Shown here: piece after piece, positions 1-7,364 of the stretch
Layout of the letters: each line of letters begins with the position of its first letter
Position numbering within the stretch: position 1 is the stretch's first letter
Assembly: GCA_938049225.1 (NCBI GenBank)
Contig: CALICM010000027.1
Span: forward strand, 1-63,846
DNA: 63,846 bases
Direction of reading: 5' to 3'
Source of the DNA: an uncultured Paracoccaceae bacterium
GTDB lineage: Bacteria; Pseudomonadota; Alphaproteobacteria; Rhodobacterales; Rhodobacteraceae
Position numbers and translations under genes: made by a program
Notes under the pieces: generated by a model
Seen by the model: only the letters and a program-made list of their open reading frames with translations
Told to the model about the DNA's origin: nothing
Database searches by the model: none

Positions 1-80
1 TCGCCTAGCAGATCCTCGGGCCGCTCAACGCCGCTAAGCAGATCGTCTAGTAATTCTTTGGAAATCGTCATTGTCGTCAT
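1..80 (-). CDS. IS256-family transposase, N-terminal fragment (runs off the window)
   Basis: Only the first 26 codons are visible, reading leftwards off the edge. The residues KELLDDLLSGVERPEDLLG match the usual N-terminus of IS256/Mutator-type DDE transposases, which open with a short leader followed by a LLDDLL...PEDLLG block. An AAGGAGC Shine-Dalgarno lies just upstream of the ATG at 80. The catalytic DDE region is outside the window, so it cannot be judged whether the copy is intact. Family assignment rests on this short block alone. Confidence 0.65.
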   Translation of the reverse strand, partial: MTTMTISKELLDDLLSGVERPEDLLG

Positions 81-142
81 GCTCCTTCGTTGGTGAAGCA
101 TGGGCCAATTTACTCATACACAGAAGGTCGGACACTCTCCCG
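1..142 (-). mobile_element. End of an IS256-family insertion sequence (partial)
   Basis: The window opens inside an insertion sequence. The transposase start lies at 78-80 on the minus strand. The presumed outer end is the sequence gacactctcc near 131-140, a short distance upstream of that start, as in IS256-type elements. The exact end is inferred, because the other end and the target duplication are outside the window. The element stops about 50 bp beyond the sctD stop codon, so it sits just 3' of the sctI-sctD transcription unit. Confidence 0.6.
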
Positions 143-194
143 TCTTTTCAATTGTTCCGTCGATGCGAGACATATTGTCGAATTCCTCGGATGA

Positions 195-1142
195 TCAGTA
201 GTTGATGGTCAGATCTTCATTTCGGCGTCTTACCACCATGCCTTCGAGTGTGATGTCCTGAAGCGTCCAGCCATCACCGATGGACTGGCCAATGGTCAAT
301 TCATCGCCACCCGCCAACACCAAAGCTGGCGCCGTGCCTAGTCGTACCGTTGCAATGGCGGGAACTGTCGGCAGGGTGGGGACAAGGGTTATCTCGGTCA
401 ACAGCACTTCGGGGAAAGCCCGCGCATCGAACTCCGAATGGATCCTGCGCCAAGATGTCATGTCTTTGGCATTCAGAGAGCCGACCACAGCCAAAGCCCC
501 CACACCGCGCCACGTAAATGTCAAGCTATCCGCCAGCCCCGCGTCGCGCGTTTGTTCCACTAACCAATCTTTGGCCGATTTCGTATCAGCCGCCGCAACA
601 GCCGGTACTGTCGCTGCTTCGGCCGCGACGAGCACCCGCATCGGAGCTTTTGACGGCGCTTGGGATGACCCCAAAGCGATCCCAGTCCCGATAAACGCCA
701 CGGCCCCGACAGCGATGGCCCCTAACAGCGGACCTCGCCGTCGCTTGGCTTGGATTGAGGGATCAGCGATACGAAGTGTGACATCGCCCACGCTGACTTC
801 GCACGGTAACTTTTCGGGAGCACCATTGGCTGGCGCCCCGTTTACTTGGGCGACTTGCGTGGTGCCGTCAAAGGTCACGAAGCTGCCCAATATCGAGCGC
901 TCGACCGTTACGCGCAGGGAAATCCCGTCAAAGGCATCGTCCAACAGCATAATGTCATGCTCGGGATCATCCCCTATGACCAGCGTCGATCCCTCTACCA
1001 GCGTCATACTGCCGGCGTGAAGGCCTTGCAGCACCGAAACAGACAGTTTGGGTGCAGGAGTTCGGTCTTGTGCGGCCCCTGGCCAAAGGCGCGGTGGATG
1101 CGCCTTGAGATAGGCGAGTTGGGTGTCCAGCGCGGTGCCCAT
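195..1142 (-). CDS. sctD: Type III secretion inner-membrane ring protein SctD (YscD/PrgH-like)
   Basis: Probable outer subunit of the inner-membrane ring of a non-flagellar T3SS. Of 315 residues, about 30-125 form an FHA-like cytoplasmic domain (LxGxHAG near 39-44, IGDDPEHDI near 56-64). An Arg-rich stop at 134-136 is followed by one hydrophobic segment (about 137-158) and a periplasmic remainder. That order, cytoplasmic FHA, single TM, periplasmic region, is the SctD plan. The length is shorter than YscD (about 420) but near that of rhizobial homologues. It starts 3 bp after the sctI stop, so the two are co-transcribed. An IS256 end lies about 50 bp beyond its stop. Sequence similarity in this family is low, so the call leans on architecture and on neighbouring sctI and sctV. 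Confidence 0.75.
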   Translation of the reverse strand: MGTALDTQLAYLKAHPPRLWPGAAQDRTPAPKLSVSVLQGLHAGSMTLVEGSTLVIGDDPEHDIMLLDDAFDGISLRVTVERSILGSFVTFDGTTQVAQVNGAPANGAPEKLPCEVSVGDVTLRIADPSIQAKRRRGPLLGAIAVGAVAFIGTGIALGSSQAPSKAPMRVLVAAEAATVPAVAAADTKSAKDWLVEQTRDAGLADSLTFTWRGVGALAVVGSLNAKDMTSWRRIHSEFDARAFPEVLLTEITLVPTLPTVPAIATVRLGTAPALVLAGGDELTIGQSIGDGWTLQDITLEGMVVRRRNEDLTINY

Positions 1143-1145
1143 GGG

Positions 1146-1574
1146 TTATTGTCCCCGCAGCAATTGATTGGTGTCTGTTTGGGTGCGCTGTGCAACCGAC
1201 CAAGCCACCTGCCAATTGGTCATCTCGCTGTACAGAGTATTGAAGCGCTCTATGAGATTATCCGTTGCGGCGTCATCGGATGAGTCTGGGGTGTTGACCC
1301 CATCGCGCGGAATATCCGACATTATGTCCAATTTGGCCTCGCCGACCTCGCCCGCGCCCGACCCAGTAATGCTCTCCTTGACGGAAGTTGTGTGCGCCGT
1401 TCCGATGGGCGAAGACACTGCCAGATCAACGGCATCTTCAAAGTTGGACGACATAAGATTTACACGCTCCGCCTCGCTGGCTGACCTGTCAGCGACCTCA
1501 CCCAAGGTCACAGACTGGTTTGTACTTTGGATACCCTGTACTGCTTCGGCTGCTTCTACATGACCTGACATCAT
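1146..1574 (-). CDS. sctI: Probable type III secretion inner-rod protein SctI (YscI-like)
   Basis: A 142-aa soluble protein with a polar N-terminal two-thirds and an amphipathic C-terminal helix (about 106-142) ending in NQLLRGQ. YscI/HrpB-type rod proteins carry their conserved region at the extreme C-terminus, with a pattern ending in LLxxQ, and this fits. The gene sits immediately upstream of sctD, as rod and ring genes often do. The start is a double ATG at 1574 behind AAGGGA. In a working injectisome it would polymerise in the periplasm beneath the needle. The identification is from the C-terminal pattern and context and should be treated as probable. Confidence 0.6.
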   Translation of the reverse strand: MMSGHVEAAEAVQGIQSTNQSVTLGEVADRSASEAERVNLMSSNFEDAVDLAVSSPIGTAHTTSVKESITGSGAGEVGEAKLDIMSDIPRDGVNTPDSSDDAATDNLIERFNTLYSEMTNWQVAWSVAQRTQTDTNQLLRGQ

Positions 1575-1602
1575 ACATCCCTTATAAAAGTATGAGGCAC
1601 AC

Positions 1603-1773
1603 TCACTCTTTATCTACTCTTGTTTCGTTGACTAGCTTCATAGCTTCTTTGAATGCCAGGAAAGGACCCACCATTTGGTAGAATATTTCCTCTCTTGTTA
1701 GATTTCCATCATTCTGAACCTGTTCATTATCAGTAAATTCCGGTTCCACGGTGCCGTCAATTTGCATATTCAC
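1603..1773 (-). CDS. Small protein heading the sctI-sctD unit (needle or chaperone candidate)
   Basis: An open frame of 56 codons plus stop runs from a GTG at 1773, with AGGGG eight bases upstream; an ATG two codons later gives 54 aa. The product is acidic in its first half (EPEFTDNEQVQND). It has a helical second half (REEIFYQMVGPFLAFKEAMK) and a charged tail ending VDKE. It is the first gene of the minus-strand T3SS unit and lies 28 bp before sctI. In SPI-1-like loci the gene beside the rod gene encodes the needle subunit, and small T3SS chaperones are also this size. No family match is recognised, so only the position suggests a role. Confidence 0.5.
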   Translation of the reverse strand: MNMQIDGTVEPEFTDNEQVQNDGNLTREEIFYQMVGPFLAFKEAMKLVNETRVDKE

Positions 1774-1989
1774 TGTGTTATCCCCTATATTGTTCTAAGT
1801 GCACTCTATGTTTGCCCTCTTTCCCTTTGTCTCGGTATCTGTGACCTTGCGCAAAACTCTGCGTAATCGCGTAGCTTAAGCTGCGGACTACCGGTGTTCA
1901 TTTCGATTAACCCGCATACGCATACGCGCGCGGTTCGCCGTAGGTTCCTGATAGGACACGATTGTCTTGTCGGAGTGGGATCGGAAGAA

Positions 1990-2667
1990 ATGTTCAGCGA
2001 AATCAAATTGATGACCGTGAGCTTCCTTAAGCCATTAGGGGTTGCTGTGTCGCTTATAGGGTCATCTTGCCTGGGGCAGGCCTTGGCGCAGGACCAATCA
2101 GATGCGCTGACCTTGGAGTATATGGTACTTGACCAAGGCGTGCCTGAATTTCTGGCTCTTCTGGCGCACGATGCGGGTCGCCGTGTGAATGTTAGCAAAG
2201 TAGTCTCAGGTCAGATCACAAAGTTGCACCTAGAGGGCTCTGTAGAAGAGGTTATCTCGCAACTATCCATCGCCTATGACCTGGATTGGTTCTCCTTCAA
2301 CGATGTCACGTATGTCTCATCCAAGAAGGAGGCAACAAGCCGTATGGTACGTCTTGGCTACTTGCCTATCGAAACGGCTCGCGAAGCGCTCTTCGACTTG
2401 GGCCTGCCCTTTGATCGCTATGGCATTCGGGATGCCGCTCAGGGCACGGCGCTTGCGCTGTCTGGCCCACCTCAACTTCTGGGTTTTGCCGAGGCGACGA
2501 TCGAAAGCCTTCCTGATGCGACAGATCCACCGCAGGTCGCACAGGCCATGGTCCGTGTTCGGCGCGGTAACACTATGACGCTTGAGCCAATAATGGGAGG
2601 GGCCGTTTCAGAGTATGGATCCGCGACGGCCTTGCCGCTTGCCGATGACAAGGAGGCTGGCAATTGA
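1990..2667 (+). CDS. Split T3SS secretin, N-terminal part (SctC1/RhcC1-like)
   Basis: A 225-aa exported protein. Residues 1-33 form a signal peptide ending ALA. The mature part matches the N0 and start of the N1 domains of T3SS secretins: a hydrophobic strand pattern, a VSGQI turn (SctC proteins often have VxGxV), WFSFNDVTYVSSKK (the usual YVY strand), SRMVRL, and ALSGPPQL (the SGPP signature). It then stops; the N3 and outer-membrane barrel domains, some 350 further residues, are absent. Rhizobial T3SSs encode the secretin as two genes, rhcC1 and rhcC2, and this resembles rhcC1. The start chosen has a GGAAG nearby; ATG 2011 is an alternative. It is divergent from the sctI-sctD unit. A truncated ordinary secretin is the other reading. 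Confidence 0.65.
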   Translation: MFSEIKLMTVSFLKPLGVAVSLIGSSCLGQALAQDQSDALTLEYMVLDQGVPEFLALLAHDAGRRVNVSKVVSGQITKLHLEGSVEEVISQLSIAYDLDWFSFNDVTYVSSKKEATSRMVRLGYLPIETAREALFDLGLPFDRYGIRDAAQGTALALSGPPQLLGFAEATIESLPDATDPPQVAQAMVRVRRGNTMTLEPIMGGAVSEYGSATALPLADDKEAGN

Positions 2668-3085
2668 CGAAGATTCAAAGCCAAAGCGTTGGGGCGTTGC
2701 GTTGAATAATCATTGCGTACGACAGCCGCGGCGTGACCCAAGTTGTCCTGCATCAGGTCTGCTGGCAGGTCCGCACGGCCGCCACAGCGTTTCTGAGCAT
2801 GGCTTGGACGCAAGAGCTCGAAATATCGAGACAAAGTTGATTATGAAGCGCGAGCTTGACGGTGTGGCCCCAGTGCTGATCGATTTTGATTGCATTGATC
2901 GACACTTCAAACACCGTGTTCGTTGGCGGCCCCGATTGATCAACTCTCTGGCGCCGAAACAGAATTCTTGCCCATCGCTTCATGTCGGGCGGAATACGTC
3001 GACCGAGAGTCGGCGGGAACTGGCCCAAAAGTGGGCACAAATTCAAACCCAAATCAGCGCAGCTGATTGTTGAAAGGAAGCAAAC
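2668..3085 (+). other. 418-bp unassigned stretch inside the T3SS locus, possibly a degraded gene
   Basis: No convincing gene is visible between the secretin-like gene and the next small ORF. One frame is open to 3073 (internal ATG at 2843, 76 codons), but it has no ribosome binding site and an odd Cys/His/Arg-rich composition. A second frame starts with TTG overlapping the upstream TGA, runs 13 codons to a TGA, then continues 43 codons in frame to another stop. The coding-like pieces scattered over frames suggest a decayed gene, but no homology supports this. Confidence 0.35.
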
Positions 3086-3238
3086 ATGAGTCTTCAATTA
3101 GATACTACGGCAGCTGACAGTTTCATTGCCGACGCAAATAACCTGTATATGCAAATGCAACGGCTCGGACTCGAAATCGAAGCGGGAACAGGTGGCCAAA
3201 AGTTGGCCAAAGACAAAGCCAAACAGCTGACCCTCTAA
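3086..3238 (+). CDS. 50-aa small protein between the secretin-like gene and sctV
   Basis: The ATG at 3086 follows a good Shine-Dalgarno (AAAGGAAG, six bases upstream), and the frame runs 50 codons to TAA. The product has no signal peptide or membrane segment; it looks like a helix (ANNLYMQMQRLGLEIEAG) followed by a Lys-rich tail (GGQKLAKDKAKQ). It precedes sctV by 75 bp on the same strand. A small secreted subunit or chaperone of the T3SS is plausible from position only. No family is recognised. The clear ribosome binding site is the best argument that it is a gene. Confidence 0.5.
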   Translation: MSLQLDTTAADSFIADANNLYMQMQRLGLEIEAGTGGQKLAKDKAKQLTL

Positions 3239-3313
3239 GAAGCATCTTAGATGCAAGGGCCAGGCGACCTATAACGTCGCCTGGCTCAAAACGCCCGAAA
3301 ACAGAGAGCCGTC

Positions 3314-5497
3314 ATGCGTAAAGATCTGATCCTCGTCGCCATTATTGTGGCGACTCTCATGTTGATGGTTGTCCCGCTCAGCCAAGATTTCATCGACTTC
3401 TTGCTGGCCGTGAACATCACCCTTTCGGTCCTTTTGCTTATGGTGGCCGTATACCTTAAGCATCCATCGGATTTCTCGACATTTCCGTCGGTTATATTGA
3501 TCGGAACCGCTTTCCGACTGGCTTTGTCGGTCGGAACCACCCGCTTGATTTTGAGCGAGGCGGATGCGGGGCAAATCATTGAAACCTTTGGTGATTTTGT
3601 TGTCAGCGGCTCAGTCGCGATTGGTTTGGTCATTTTCTTGATCATTACGGTTGTTCAGTTCTTGGTGGTCACCAAAGGGGCTGAGCGGGTGGCCGAAGTC
3701 GGTGCGCGTTTTGCTTTGGATGCTTTGCCCGGTAAGCAGTTGAGCATCGATGCCGAGATGCGTGCGGGCAATATAGACCAGGATGAAGCGACGCGTCTGC
3801 GCAAGCGCCTGGACCGCGATAGCCAGTTTTTTGGCGCGATGGATGGCGCGATGAAATTCGTCAAAGGCGATGCCATCGCGGGTATGATCATCATCTGCAT
3901 TAACTTGTTGGGTGGTGTGGCGGTCGGTATCAGCGTCCACGGTTACAGCTTTGGCGAGGCGGTTAGCGTCTTCTCGCTGCTGACCGTTGGCGACGGTCTG
4001 GTCGCGCAGATCCCGGCGCTACTGATGTCCCTCTGCGCCGGTGTGATCGTCACAAGGGTTGCGAACCAGGACAATGATGACCTGGGTTCGGACATCTTCA
4101 AAGAGCTTGTCTCGGACCCACGTGTCCCCACGGTGGCCGCCGCTATCGTCCTGGCCATCGGCGTGATACCCGGGTTTCCCTTCACGATCTTCCTGGCGCT
4201 TTCTGCGGTTCTTATGCTGGCGGCTCTGTTGCTGCGACGAACCATATCCCGTGCCCGAGTTGCCCAGGCCGAGGCGGTCGAGGCTGAGGGCCAAGCCGCC
4301 GATAGTTCGGCCGAGGAGACCGATCTGCCGATCAGTGATCGGCTATGTGTTCGCCTCGAAGCCTCGCTGACCAAAGATGTCGATCTTCAGGTGCTTGAGA
4401 AACGGTTGGGTGAGCTTTTTGTCTCGCTCTACACAGCCAGGGGCGTGCGGTTCCCCAGGGCGGATATTGTCGTCTCGGAGGGGATCTTAGAGCCACGTGA
4501 AATTGTGGTTGAGTTGGATGAGGTTCCAATCTTCAAAGAGGTGCTCCGCGCGGACAGCTTGATTGTCCCTGGCGGTGCTGAATTGTCGCCGCTCTTCTCT
4601 GATAGTGCGGAATCGAAGGATGCCCGTATCAGTTGGCCCGGCCTCAACGCCCATTGGTTGCCAACCGCCCAGCAAGCCAAGCTTGATGCACTGGGTTTGA
4701 AAGAGCTTGAGTTGACCGAGGCCGTCGCCCGTGTCGTCTTCCGTCTTTACGAGCAAAATCTTGGAACGCTGTTCACGAACACCGTCGCGAATGCTTTTCT
4801 GGACGAGGCGCGTGCGCTGGAACCCGAAACAATGGCGCTGGTGGATAATGACTCAACCCCGCCCGCCCTCTATCGGGTGTTGCGCTATTTGGTCGAGGAC
4901 GGTGTGCCATTACGGCCCATTCCCTTGCTGGTCTCGTCCATTCACTACTGGATCCACACGGCCGAGACGCCAACCGCGATTGTGTTGGCTGAGTGTCTGC
5001 GCGGCTCGATGAAGCGGCAGCTGTGTCATCGGATTACCGGTGGAGCGCCCATGTTAGGGATTGCCCTTTTAGACCCATCGCTTGAAGCGCTGGCGCGGCA
5101 GGGCATGGGCGGGTCGAAACAGGGTATGACCAGTTCCGCCGCCAATGATGGCTTGACCTTTACGCCCGAGGTCACCGAAGCCCTATTGACCCAATTCAGA
5201 TCGATCTTAGCCCCACAGCAAGATGGTGCGCGGCATGTGGCTATTGTCGCTTCGGCGGATATTCGGCGGCGGTTGCGTAACTTCCTCGCGGCCAACAATC
5301 TGCATCTTTCGGTGCTGGCTCCGCATGAAATCGCCAACGAGATCCCAACCTATCCGGTTGAGCTGATCCGTGCGCCAGGTGCCGCTGCGGGCGATGGGCG
5401 TCCAACCCTCCGGGATGCCTCCAAGAAGCCTGTGCGGCGCACGCCGGCACGCGCTGCGCGGCAGGCCGGCGCCGCCCGTAAAGAGGCGACGGCCTGA
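3314..5497 (+). CDS. sctV: Type III secretion export gate protein SctV (FlhA/LcrD family)
   Basis: A 727-aa protein of the FHIPEP family, the export gate of type III secretion. Residues 1-310 carry the transmembrane helices. They include the highly conserved blocks HPSDFSTFPSVILIGTAFRL, GAERVAEVGARFALDALPGK, FFGAMDGAMKFVKGDAIAG and LTVGDGLVAQIPALL. From about 330 onward is the cytoplasmic domain that forms a nonameric ring and receives substrates. The tail (about 695-727) is Arg/Ala-rich and less typical. It is assigned to injectisome SctV rather than flagellar FlhA because no flagellar genes are near and sctD, sctI and a secretin-type gene are. It is full length with all conserved blocks, so the gene itself looks intact. 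It converges on the next gene with a 9-bp gap. Confidence 0.9.
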   Translation: MRKDLILVAIIVATLMLMVVPLSQDFIDFLLAVNITLSVLLLMVAVYLKHPSDFSTFPSVILIGTAFRLALSVGTTRLILSEADAGQIIETFGDFVVSGSVAIGLVIFLIITVVQFLVVTKGAERVAEVGARFALDALPGKQLSIDAEMRAGNIDQDEATRLRKRLDRDSQFFGAMDGAMKFVKGDAIAGMIIICINLLGGVAVGISVHGYSFGEAVSVFSLLTVGDGLVAQIPALLMSLCAGVIVTRVANQDNDDLGSDIFKELVSDPRVPTVAAAIVLAIGVIPGFPFTIFLALSAVLMLAALLLRRTISRARVAQAEAVEAEGQAADSSAEETDLPISDRLCVRLEASLTKDVDLQVLEKRLGELFVSLYTARGVRFPRADIVVSEGILEPREIVVELDEVPIFKEVLRADSLIVPGGAELSPLFSDSAESKDARISWPGLNAHWLPTAQQAKLDALGLKELELTEAVARVVFRLYEQNLGTLFTNTVANAFLDEARALEPETMALVDNDSTPPALYRVLRYLVEDGVPLRPIPLLVSSIHYWIHTAETPTAIVLAECLRGSMKRQLCHRITGGAPMLGIALLDPSLEALARQGMGGSKQGMTSSAANDGLTFTPEVTEALLTQFRSILAPQQDGARHVAIVASADIRRRLRNFLAANNLHLSVLAPHEIANEIPTYPVELIRAPGAAAGDGRPTLRDASKKPVRRTPARAARQAGAARKEATA

Positions 5498-5506
5498 AGC
5501 TTACGG

Positions 5507-6397
5507 TCAGTCCGTTGAGGGCCGATTGCCTTTGGGTTTTGCCCAACGACGGTGCAACCAGTACCATTCGGTGGGATCGGCGCGGATCCGCGCGGCCAGG
5601 CTGTCGGTTACCGCCTGGGTCATCGCGACCGGATCGCCGTGGGGGATCGGGGCCTCTAGTTCCACGTGGAAATGGCGCGCGTCCTCAGTACGCAGCGCAT
5701 ACGCGGGGATCAGCGGTAGATCATAGCGCAGCACCAATTCAGCAATATCGGTCGAGGTCATGGCCGGATGTCCCAGAAAATCAATTGGCACGCCCAGGTT
5801 GGTCTTTTGGTCGATAAGGATCGCCATCACCCCACCACCCTTCAGATGCTTGATCAACTGCCGCATCCCAGACCGCCCGCGCGGCACCATCGGGCGGCCC
5901 ACTTTTTCGAAGTGGTGGACCATCTCGTCGCTATAATAAGGGTTGTTCTGGGGCCGATAGAGGGCCCCAACCTCGATCCCACGGTGCATAAGCGCCGCGC
6001 GCACGGCGTCAAACCGGCCATAATGCCCGCCGATCAGAACCGCCCCACGTCCTTCGGCTTGAGCTTGCTGCAGCGCACGCCACCCTTCCGTGTCCGCCAC
6101 CGTAATTTTGTCTTGGACCGCGACCAGCCGGTCATTGTCCAACATTTCAAACATGTTTCGGACCGACTTTCCGGCGGCCGCCGCGGTCAGGCGCTTGCGC
6201 TCGGCCGTGGGCGTTTCGGGAAACACCAGCCGCAAATTGCTATCGATCCGATTGCGAAAGCTAGGCACGTTTAGGATGACGCGCCGTCCGATCCAAGAAA
6301 TGGCTCTGCCACGTATTTGGTCCGGAAACAGGCCTAGAATAGCGCGCAAACTGCGCACGATAAGCATCTGAAGCCGATGTCCAAGGGACCGCATCAT
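5507..6397 (-). CDS. Lipid A biosynthesis acyltransferase, LpxL/HtrB family
   Basis: A 296-aa inner-membrane-associated acyltransferase expected to transfer a secondary acyl chain to lipid A on the cytoplasmic face. The catalytic HX4D motif is H125 to D130 (HYGRFD). It is followed by the family's RPQNNP block and by the GGGVMAILIDQK segment typical of LpxL/LpxM enzymes. The N-terminal 25 residues are hydrophobic enough for membrane attachment. The start is a double ATG behind GAGG. The gene lies downstream of infC on the same strand, 71 bp away. Whether it acts as LpxL or LpxM, and its chain length, cannot be told from sequence. Confidence 0.85.
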   Translation of the reverse strand: MMRSLGHRLQMLIVRSLRAILGLFPDQIRGRAISWIGRRVILNVPSFRNRIDSNLRLVFPETPTAERKRLTAAAAGKSVRNMFEMLDNDRLVAVQDKITVADTEGWRALQQAQAEGRGAVLIGGHYGRFDAVRAALMHRGIEVGALYRPQNNPYYSDEMVHHFEKVGRPMVPRGRSGMRQLIKHLKGGGVMAILIDQKTNLGVPIDFLGHPAMTSTDIAELVLRYDLPLIPAYALRTEDARHFHVELEAPIPHGDPVAMTQAVTDSLAARIRADPTEWYWLHRRWAKPKGNRPSTD

Positions 6398-6439
6398 GGC
6401 AACCTCAAGGCGCTGGGCGCTCGCGCCCCGACGGGGACA

Positions 6440-6461
6440 GGCGCGCCTGGTTCGGCGCGCC
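6440..6461. repeat. Inverted repeat between infC and the acyltransferase gene
   Basis: GGCGCGCC at 6440-6447 and the same palindromic octamer at 6454-6461 form a stem with a 6-base loop, 8 bp below the infC stop. No run of T follows on either strand, so it may act as an mRNA 3' stabiliser or weak terminator rather than a classical intrinsic terminator. Confidence 0.4.
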
Positions 6462-6468
6462 CTAAGAC

Positions 6469-7014
6469 CTAGTGTTTCAGAGGGTTGATCATCATGACCA
6501 TCTGGCGGCCCTCCATCTTGGGCATCGCCTCGATCTTGCCCAATTCGACGGTGTCATCCGCCACGCGCTCTAGCAGGCGGCGGCCCAGATCCTGGTGCGC
6601 CATTTCGCGTCCACGAAAGCGCAGCGTAACCTTCACCTTGTCGCCGTTTGACAGGAATTTGGTGACGTTGCGCATCTTGACGTCATAGTCGTGGGTGTCC
6701 GTATTTGGGCGGAATTTCACCTCTTTGACTTCGATGATCTTTTGCTTTTTACGGGCCTCGGACTCTTTCTTTTGCTGTTCATATTTGAACTTGCCGAAGT
6801 CCATGATTTTGCAAACAGGCGGGTTGGCGTTGGGCGAAATCTCGACCAGATCCAAACCGGCCTCCTCGGCCAATTCGACGCCACGTGTGGGGGAGACAAC
6901 CCCAATATTTTCGCCTTCGGCCCCGATGAGCCGGATTTCGGTTGAGCGGATTTTGCGATTAACGCGGGGTCCGTCGTCGCGCGTTGGTGGCGCTTGGTGT
7001 GGTCTGCGGGCTAT
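6469..7014 (-). CDS. infC: Translation initiation factor IF-3, probable ATA start
   Basis: Binds the 30S subunit, checks initiator tRNA and start codons, and prevents premature 50S joining. With the start at 7014 the product is 181 aa, the usual IF-3 length. It carries the N-domain ([34 protein letters not shown]), linker helix and C-domain ([14 protein letters not shown]). The conserved alphaproteobacterial N-terminus (M/I-ARRPHxAPP) begins exactly at an ATA codon, with AAGGA ten bases upstream. The nearest in-frame ATG, at 7140, would add 42 non-conserved residues. IF-3 genes are known for starting at AUU, AUC or AUA, which lets IF-3 repress its own translation, so the ATA is the best start. 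Confidence 0.9.
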   Translation of the reverse strand: MARRPHQAPPTRDDGPRVNRKIRSTEIRLIGAEGENIGVVSPTRGVELAEEAGLDLVEISPNANPPVCKIMDFGKFKYEQQKKESEARKKQKIIEVKEVKFRPNTDTHDYDVKMRNVTKFLSNGDKVKVTLRFRGREMAHQDLGRRLLERVADDTVELGKIEAMPKMEGRQMVMMINPLKH

Positions 7015-7055
7015 GGCCGATGCGTCCTTGTGTTGTTGCAAGCAGAAAGAAGGAT

Positions 7056-7073
7056 GGGCGCCTTTAAGCGCCC
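7056..7073. promoter_or_regulatory. Hairpin in the infC leader
   Basis: GGGCGC at 7056-7061 and GCGCCC at 7068-7073 flank a 6-base loop, 42 bases upstream of the ATA start. It would form in the infC mRNA leader just upstream of the Shine-Dalgarno region. A TATATT (7078-7083 on the minus strand) upstream of it could be the -10 element, with only a poor -35 match 17 bases further. The regulatory role is speculative. Confidence 0.3.
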
Positions 7074-7198
7074 GTTCTGAATATAAGCGAGAATCCTCTG
7101 CTTTGAAAGGGGCAGTTACACGGGTCGTTGTAATAACCAACGTCGGCCCCCACCTTTATGCGGGGCAGGGGATCTGTCCGGATTTGTGGGGATGTCAG

Positions 7199-7327
7199 AT
7201 GAGAAATGTTGTCATTGCGATTGTTGTGATCGGTGTGTTGGCGGTTGGGTATTTCATGTTCGCGGGCTCGGGCGGGGCCCCGACAGACGAGACGGCACCG
7301 GCGGAGACGCCCGCAGCAACACAATAA
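7199..7327 (+). CDS. 42-aa small membrane-anchored protein
   Basis: A short frame of 42 codons from the ATG at 7199, preceded by TGTGGGGATG, to TAA at 7325. The product has one hydrophobic segment (residues 4-22, VVIAIVVIGVLAVGYFMF) and then a Pro/Ala/Thr/Glu-rich tail (ETAPAETPAATQ), like other small inner-membrane microproteins of Rhodobacterales. It is divergent from infC and convergent with thrS, and it ends 11 bp before the hairpin that also serves thrS. Function is unknown. Confidence 0.45.
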   Translation: MRNVVIAIVVIGVLAVGYFMFAGSGGAPTDETAPAETPAATQ

Positions 7328-7337
7328 AAATTGGAAT

Positions 7338-7357
7338 CAGCCTCCGTATGGAGGCTG
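7338..7357 (-). terminator. Intrinsic terminator for thrS
   Basis: CAGCCTCC, loop GTAT, GGAGGCTG make a perfect 8-bp stem starting 8 bp below the thrS stop. On the minus strand the stem is followed by ATTCCAATTTTTATT, a delayed U-rich tract. The plus-strand reading has only a weak T run, so it mainly serves thrS. Confidence 0.65.
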
Positions 7358-7364
7358 AACTCAT

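Noticed and set aside
280-1020. 246-codon open frame on the plus strand opposite sctD
   Set aside because: Composition is Ser/Thr/Ala-rich with no motif and it mirrors a coding gene on the other strand; high GC produces such shadows.
2843-3073. 76-codon ORF in the T3SS gap
   Set aside because: No ribosome binding site, unlikely composition; listed only as part of an unassigned stretch.
3314-5497. Reading the gene as flagellar flhA
   Set aside because: No flagellar genes are near, while sctD-, sctI- and secretin-like genes are; the T3SS assignment fits better.
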